64,000 nt of DNA from Neomoorella thermoacetica (GTDB taxonomy: Bacteria; Bacillota; DSM-521; Neomoorellales; Neomoorellaceae): assembly GCF_001875325.1 (NCBI RefSeq), contig NZ_MDDC01000010.1:53652-117651 (forward strand), in the 5' to 3' direction. The notes beneath the pieces were generated by a model. The model was given only the letters and a program-made list of their open reading frames with translations, was not told the origin of the DNA and searched no databases. This document shows positions 61,017 to 64,000 of the stretch, piece by piece. The stretch's first letter is position 1. Every line of letters begins with the position of its first letter. The position numbers were made by a program, and so were the translations under genes.

Positions 61017-61077
61017 TGGGTGGAAGCACCATCTAAATATATCATCCCTCCGTTGCTGCTGTCCGGGAGGTGTGGCA

Positions 61078-61137
61078 ATGAAAGGGGCACGGGGGATGAT
61101 CTGGTGTAACTGCCAAACATTAGAGGGGAGGGAGTGA
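61078..61137 (+). CDS. Possible 19-aa leader peptide with CxC motif
   Basis: GGGAGGTGTGGCA precedes ATG 61078 and a 19-codon ORF (MKGARGMIWCNCQTLEGRE). The ribosome site is strong, and Cys-Asn-Cys is unusual. It lies between rrf2 and cooS, upstream of the palindromes. It could be a chance ORF. Confidence 0.25.
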   Translation: MKGARGMIWCNCQTLEGRE

Positions 61138-61165
61138 AATCAGGGTAGTCTTTTTAAGTACCCAG

Positions 61166-61188
61166 AACTATACCGAATAAGTATAGTT
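61166..61188. promoter_or_regulatory. Palindromic operator 1 upstream of cooS
   Basis: AACTATAC-N7-GTATAGTT, perfect inverted repeat of 8-bp arms. It partly overlaps a possible -35 element (TTGTTT, 61188-61193). Likely bound by the adjacent Rrf2 protein (inference). Confidence 0.65.
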
Positions 61189-61210
61189 TGTTTTTTGCTG
61201 TTCCTCTAAG

Positions 61211-61227
61211 TATACCATTTTGGTATA
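61211..61227. promoter_or_regulatory. Palindromic operator 2 upstream of cooS
   Basis: TATACCA-TTT-TGGTATA, perfect inverted repeat, overlapping a possible -10 element (TATACC, 61211-61216; 17 bases after TTGTTT). Its core GTATA matches operator 1. Likely Rrf2 site (inference). Confidence 0.65.
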
Positions 61228-61430
61228 TGATTTGACCTAGGATAACTCTGGTCCTTGCAGCCGGTAGGTTTTTCCGCCAGGTGAGCCTGCATACTTTGCC
61301 AGATGAACCTGACCAGGAAAGCGTGAGACGACCCCGGTTTCAGCCATGATTCCGGCATGATGAAGCAGGCTTAGTCTGCCATTCATGACTTCGTCTAGAT
61401 GTAAATTATTGCGATAGGAGGTATTTTATC

Positions 61431-63287
61431 ATGTCTTTATGTGTTTCTGCTGATGCCAGGTTGTATAAATATATCCAGGAAATAGGAGACATAGAGACTT
61501 CTTTCAGCAGGCTCCCTGGCCATGAGGTGAAGTGCGGCTTTGGGCTCCAGGGAGTGTGCTGCCGCCTCTGTACCAACGGTCCCTGCAGGATCACTCACAA
61601 GACCCCCCGGGGGGTTTGCGGGGCAACGGCGGATGTCATCGTGGCCCGGAATTTTCTGCGGGCGGTAGCGGCCGGGGCGGCCTGTTACCTGCACGTAATG
61701 GAAAACGCCGCCAACGTTTTGAAAAACACCGAGCCCCCTTACCCGGGTGAGGCGCTCCTGGAGGAACTCGCTGGCAGGTTCGGGATCCAGGCGCAGGGCT
61801 CGAAAGAGAAGGCCAGCCGGCTTGCCGGGATGGTGCTGGCGGACATTTACCGGCCGCGGGGTGAAAAGATGGAGCTTGTAGAGAGGCTGGCTTATCCTCC
61901 CCGCTTCAGGCGGTGGGAGGAATTGGGCATCCTTCCGGGAGGAGCCAAGGCGGAGGTCTTCGACGCCATAGTCAAGAGCAGCACCAATCTCTCCAGCGAC
62001 CCGGTTGACATGCTGCTTCACTGCCTGCGCCTGGGTATCGCCACTGGTCTCTACGGGCTGATGCTGACCAATTACCTCAACGACATCCTGGTGGGTGAGC
62101 CCAAAATAGGAACTGTCAAGGTGGGCTTTTCGGTAATGGACCCGGATTACATCAACATCATGGTAATCGGGCATCAGCATGCCCTCCTGTCAGCCCTGCA
62201 GAGGGAGCTGGGAGTGCCGGAGGCGACAGAAAGGGCGCGCCAGGCTGGGGCGAAGGGCTTCAGGATCGTTGGTTCCACCTGCGTGGGGCAGGACCTGGAG
62301 TTGAGAAGCGCCAGGAACCGCGGTGTTTTTGCCGGACACGTCGGGAACAATTTCACCACCGAGCCGCTCCTGGCTACAGGAGGGATCGACCTGGTGGTAA
62401 CCGAGTTCAACTGTGCCATTCCCGGCATCGAGGACATTTGTGAAAAGTTCCGGGTCAGGCAAATATGCATCGACGATGTAGCCAAGAAGCGGAAAGCCGA
62501 GTACATCCCTTATGACTTCGGTGACAGCAGGGACTTTGCCTGGAAAATAATAGATGCTGCCCTGGCCAGTTACAAAGACCGGAGAAAAGAGGTTGTCCCG
62601 ACCATCCCCGATCACGGCTGCGAGGGATCCGTGGCGGGGGTCGGTGAGAAGTCCCTGAAACAATTACTGGGAGGCAGTTACAAGCCCCTGATTGATCTCA
62701 TCGCCGAAGGCCAGATCAAGGGAATAGCCGGTATCGTAGGTTGCTCCAACCTGGCGACGAGAGGGCACGATGTGTTCACCGTTGAGCTCACCCGGGAATT
62801 GATCAGGCGCGATATCATCGTCCTTACCGCAGGTTGCACAAGCGGGGGGCTGGCGAACCTGGGCATGATGCTTCCGGAAGCGGCGGAGCAGGCCGGGGAG
62901 AAACTGAAGGAGGTCTGCAGGAAGCTGGGGATACCGCCGGTATTGAACTTCGGCCCCTGCCTGGCCATCGGCCGCCTGGAAGCCGTGGCAACCGAAATCG
63001 CCGCAGCCATGGATTTGGACCTGCCGCAACTCCCGCTGGCGCTATCAGCACCCCAGTGGCTTGAAGAGCAGGCACTGGCCGACGGTGCCTTCGCCCTCAC
63101 CCTGGGACTGCTGATCCACCTGGGCAGCCCCCCATTCATCACCGGCAGCGATATGGTAACCGGCATTCTCACCAGGGATCTCGAAGGGATGACCGGAGGG
63201 AAGGTGCTGGTAGAAGAGGACCCGGTGCAGGCGGCTGCAGCCATGGAGACACACATCATGAAGAAGAGGGAAGAACTGAAAATCTAG
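61431..63287 (+). CDS. cooS: Divergent anaerobic Ni-CO-dehydrogenase-like protein (CooS)
   Basis: 618 residues, the length of CooS. D-cluster cysteines (C35, C43) and B-cluster cysteines (C44, C47, C52, C63) are present. All six C-cluster ligand positions are also kept: H248, C284, C328, C438, C469, C510. However, the histidine run that normally follows AAGAA is absent (here CYLHVMENAANVL), the region around H248 reads IGHQH where HGHNP is usual, C284 sits in STCVGQ instead of CCTGN, and the catalytic lysine of EKA is Gln547 (EEQALA). The active site is thus altered, and ordinary CO oxidation is uncertain. There is no cooC, cooF, acs or hydrogenase gene nearby. ATG with AGGAGG 9 bases upstream. 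Confidence 0.9.
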   Translation: MSLCVSADARLYKYIQEIGDIETSFSRLPGHEVKCGFGLQGVCCRLCTNGPCRITHKTPRGVCGATADVIVARNFLRAVAAGAACYLHVMENAANVLKNTEPPYPGEALLEELAGRFGIQAQGSKEKASRLAGMVLADIYRPRGEKMELVERLAYPPRFRRWEELGILPGGAKAEVFDAIVKSSTNLSSDPVDMLLHCLRLGIATGLYGLMLTNYLNDILVGEPKIGTVKVGFSVMDPDYINIMVIGHQHALLSALQRELGVPEATERARQAGAKGFRIVGSTCVGQDLELRSARNRGVFAGHVGNNFTTEPLLATGGIDLVVTEFNCAIPGIEDICEKFRVRQICIDDVAKKRKAEYIPYDFGDSRDFAWKIIDAALASYKDRRKEVVPTIPDHGCEGSVAGVGEKSLKQLLGGSYKPLIDLIAEGQIKGIAGIVGCSNLATRGHDVFTVELTRELIRRDIIVLTAGCTSGGLANLGMMLPEAAEQAGEKLKEVCRKLGIPPVLNFGPCLAIGRLEAVATEIAAAMDLDLPQLPLALSAPQWLEEQALADGAFALTLGLLIHLGSPPFITGSDMVTGILTRDLEGMTGGKVLVEEDPVQAAAAMETHIMKKREELKI

Positions 63288-63361
63288 GGAAATGTTTCAG
63301 TCATCCGGCGGGCGCCTGTCCTACAAGGGACGTATCGTCAAGCAAGCGAACGATTCTCAAC

Positions 63362-63395
63362 AAACCCCCTGGCTTGAGTCAGGGGGTTTTTATTT
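63362..63395 (+). terminator. Terminator after cooS
   Basis: AAACCCCCTG pairs with CAGGGGGTTT around an 8-base loop, followed by TTTTTATTT. Confidence 0.88.
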
Positions 63396-63539
63396 GCATG
63401 GAAATGCAGGCCCCCTGAGAAGCGTTGTGAAAAAATCATTTGATCTGGCAGGTATTTAGCAACCAGAATGGTTGAGGGTTAACCCTTTTTTGCTGCAGGG
63501 AAAGGGGAATCCTGCCTCTCATGGGGTATAATAATTTTA

Positions 63540-63935
63540 ATGAGGGATCCATACATGGATAAGGAAAAGACGGAAATAATCAAGAAGCGCTATAACCGCA
63601 CGGCCCTCTTTTATGATTGGATGGAACGGATGATTCCTGCTGATTTACGCCGGCGGGTGTGGCAGGAGGCCAGGGGCCGGGTGCTTGAGGTCGGCGTGGG
63701 TACAGGGGCCAACTTTCCATTTTATCCCTCTGGCTGCCGGGTGACGGCTATAGATTTTAGTCCGGGAATGCTGGCCCGGGCCCGGCAGAAGTTACATCTG
63801 GCCCGGGTGCCGGTGGATTTACGGGAAATGGACGTCCAGCACCTGGACTTTGATGCCGCCACCTTTGATACAGCCCATATTCCGCACCCTGTGAGGAACC
63901 CAAAAATAATTTTTATAGGGTGCAGAAAGAAATAA
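63540..63935 (+). pseudogene. Truncated SAM-dependent methyltransferase
   Basis: 131 codons. Homologous to class I methyltransferases of the UbiE/phospholipid type: YNRTALFYDWMERM, the SAM motif VLEVGVGTGANFPFYP and AIDFSPGMLARARQKL. It matches until about residue 111 (ATFDTA), then turns into unrelated sequence and stops. Motifs expected after that point, and about 80 further residues, are missing. The break coincides with the probable edge of a mobile element (about 63873). It begins ATG 63540 or ATG 63555. Confidence 0.7.
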
Positions 63936-64000
63936 AAGTAGAGAGAATCTTCTAACCAGGAATTTCTAATTCAGTGTCGAATCATTCCTCTAAGAGAATT
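63873..64000. mobile_element. Probable left edge of an inserted element
   Basis: From about 63873 the sequence no longer matches a methyltransferase and turns AT-rich. Two inverted 7-mers (GCACCCT at 63884-63890, AGGGTGC at 63917-63923) bracket AAAAATAATTTTT. The likely transposase lies beyond the window, so identification as an insertion sequence is inference. Confidence 0.35.

Overview
The window is about 64 kb of chromosome around a replication origin. It looks like a thermophilic acetogenic, spore-forming Firmicute of the Moorella type. The reasons are the gene order rpmH-oriC-dnaA-dnaN-recF-gyrB-gyrA, spore genes (sigH, yyaC, GerMN and SpoVT-type proteins), a full selenocysteine set (selA, selB, tRNA-Sec), nickel-pincer cofactor genes, and a nickel CO-dehydrogenase-like protein. 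The genus is inferred from gene content and order, not from a database search. Genes left of about 49.2 kb are mostly on the minus strand and those right of it on the plus strand, as expected for leading-strand genes on both sides of an origin.

Layout, left to right. 1-5 kb: start of rpoB, then rplL-rplJ-rplA-rplK-nusG-secE-rpmG, with an L10-type leader ahead of rplJ. 5-7.5 kb: a small membrane transporter, two tiny hydrophobic genes (one apparently frameshifted), a YchF GTPase and three tRNAs (Thr, fMet, Tyr). 7.5-18.3 kb: sigH, yacP, rlmB, thyX, mrnC, cysS, cysE (behind a Cys T-box), ispF, ispD, a PIN/TRAM protein, carD, radA and a PHP phosphoesterase. 18.3-19.1 kb: a 770-bp gap that probably makes a structured plus-strand RNA. 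19.1-23.3 kb: a signalling cluster with a c-di-GMP-I riboswitch, two HD-GYP proteins, an orphan histidine kinase, an AbrB/zinc-ribbon regulator and a DUF1858 protein. 23.9-32.4 kb: tRNA-Sec, the livFGMHK branched-chain amino acid ABC transporter, then selB and selA. 32.5-41.1 kb: Hsp20, a GerMN lipoprotein, a YkvI-like transporter, yyaC, a phosphoribosyltransferase, DUF4446, larE-larC, DUF554 and an isolated pyruvate-kinase C-terminal domain. 41.2-49.2 kb: parB (with parS inside its 3' end), parA, rsmG, mnmG, mnmE, khpB/jag, yidC, yidD, rnpA, rpmH. 49.2-59.9 kb: oriC elements, dnaA, dnaN, an S4 protein, recF, remB, gyrB, gyrA, pdxS, pdxT.

Right of pdxT the conserved order stops. A 0.7-kb unexplained stretch leads into an Rrf2-type regulator and an unaccompanied, divergent CooS. 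Two perfect palindromes lie between them and are probably the regulator's operators. The window ends in a methyltransferase gene cut short by unrelated sequence that looks like the edge of a mobile element.

The least explained parts are the divergent CooS with its Rrf2 regulator, the putative long RNA at 18.5-18.9 kb, the riboswitch-controlled HD protein with GYN in place of GYP, and a tRNA-Sec promoter that would start transcription at the first base of the mature tRNA. No CRISPR array, rRNA gene, complete insertion sequence or prophage was seen.
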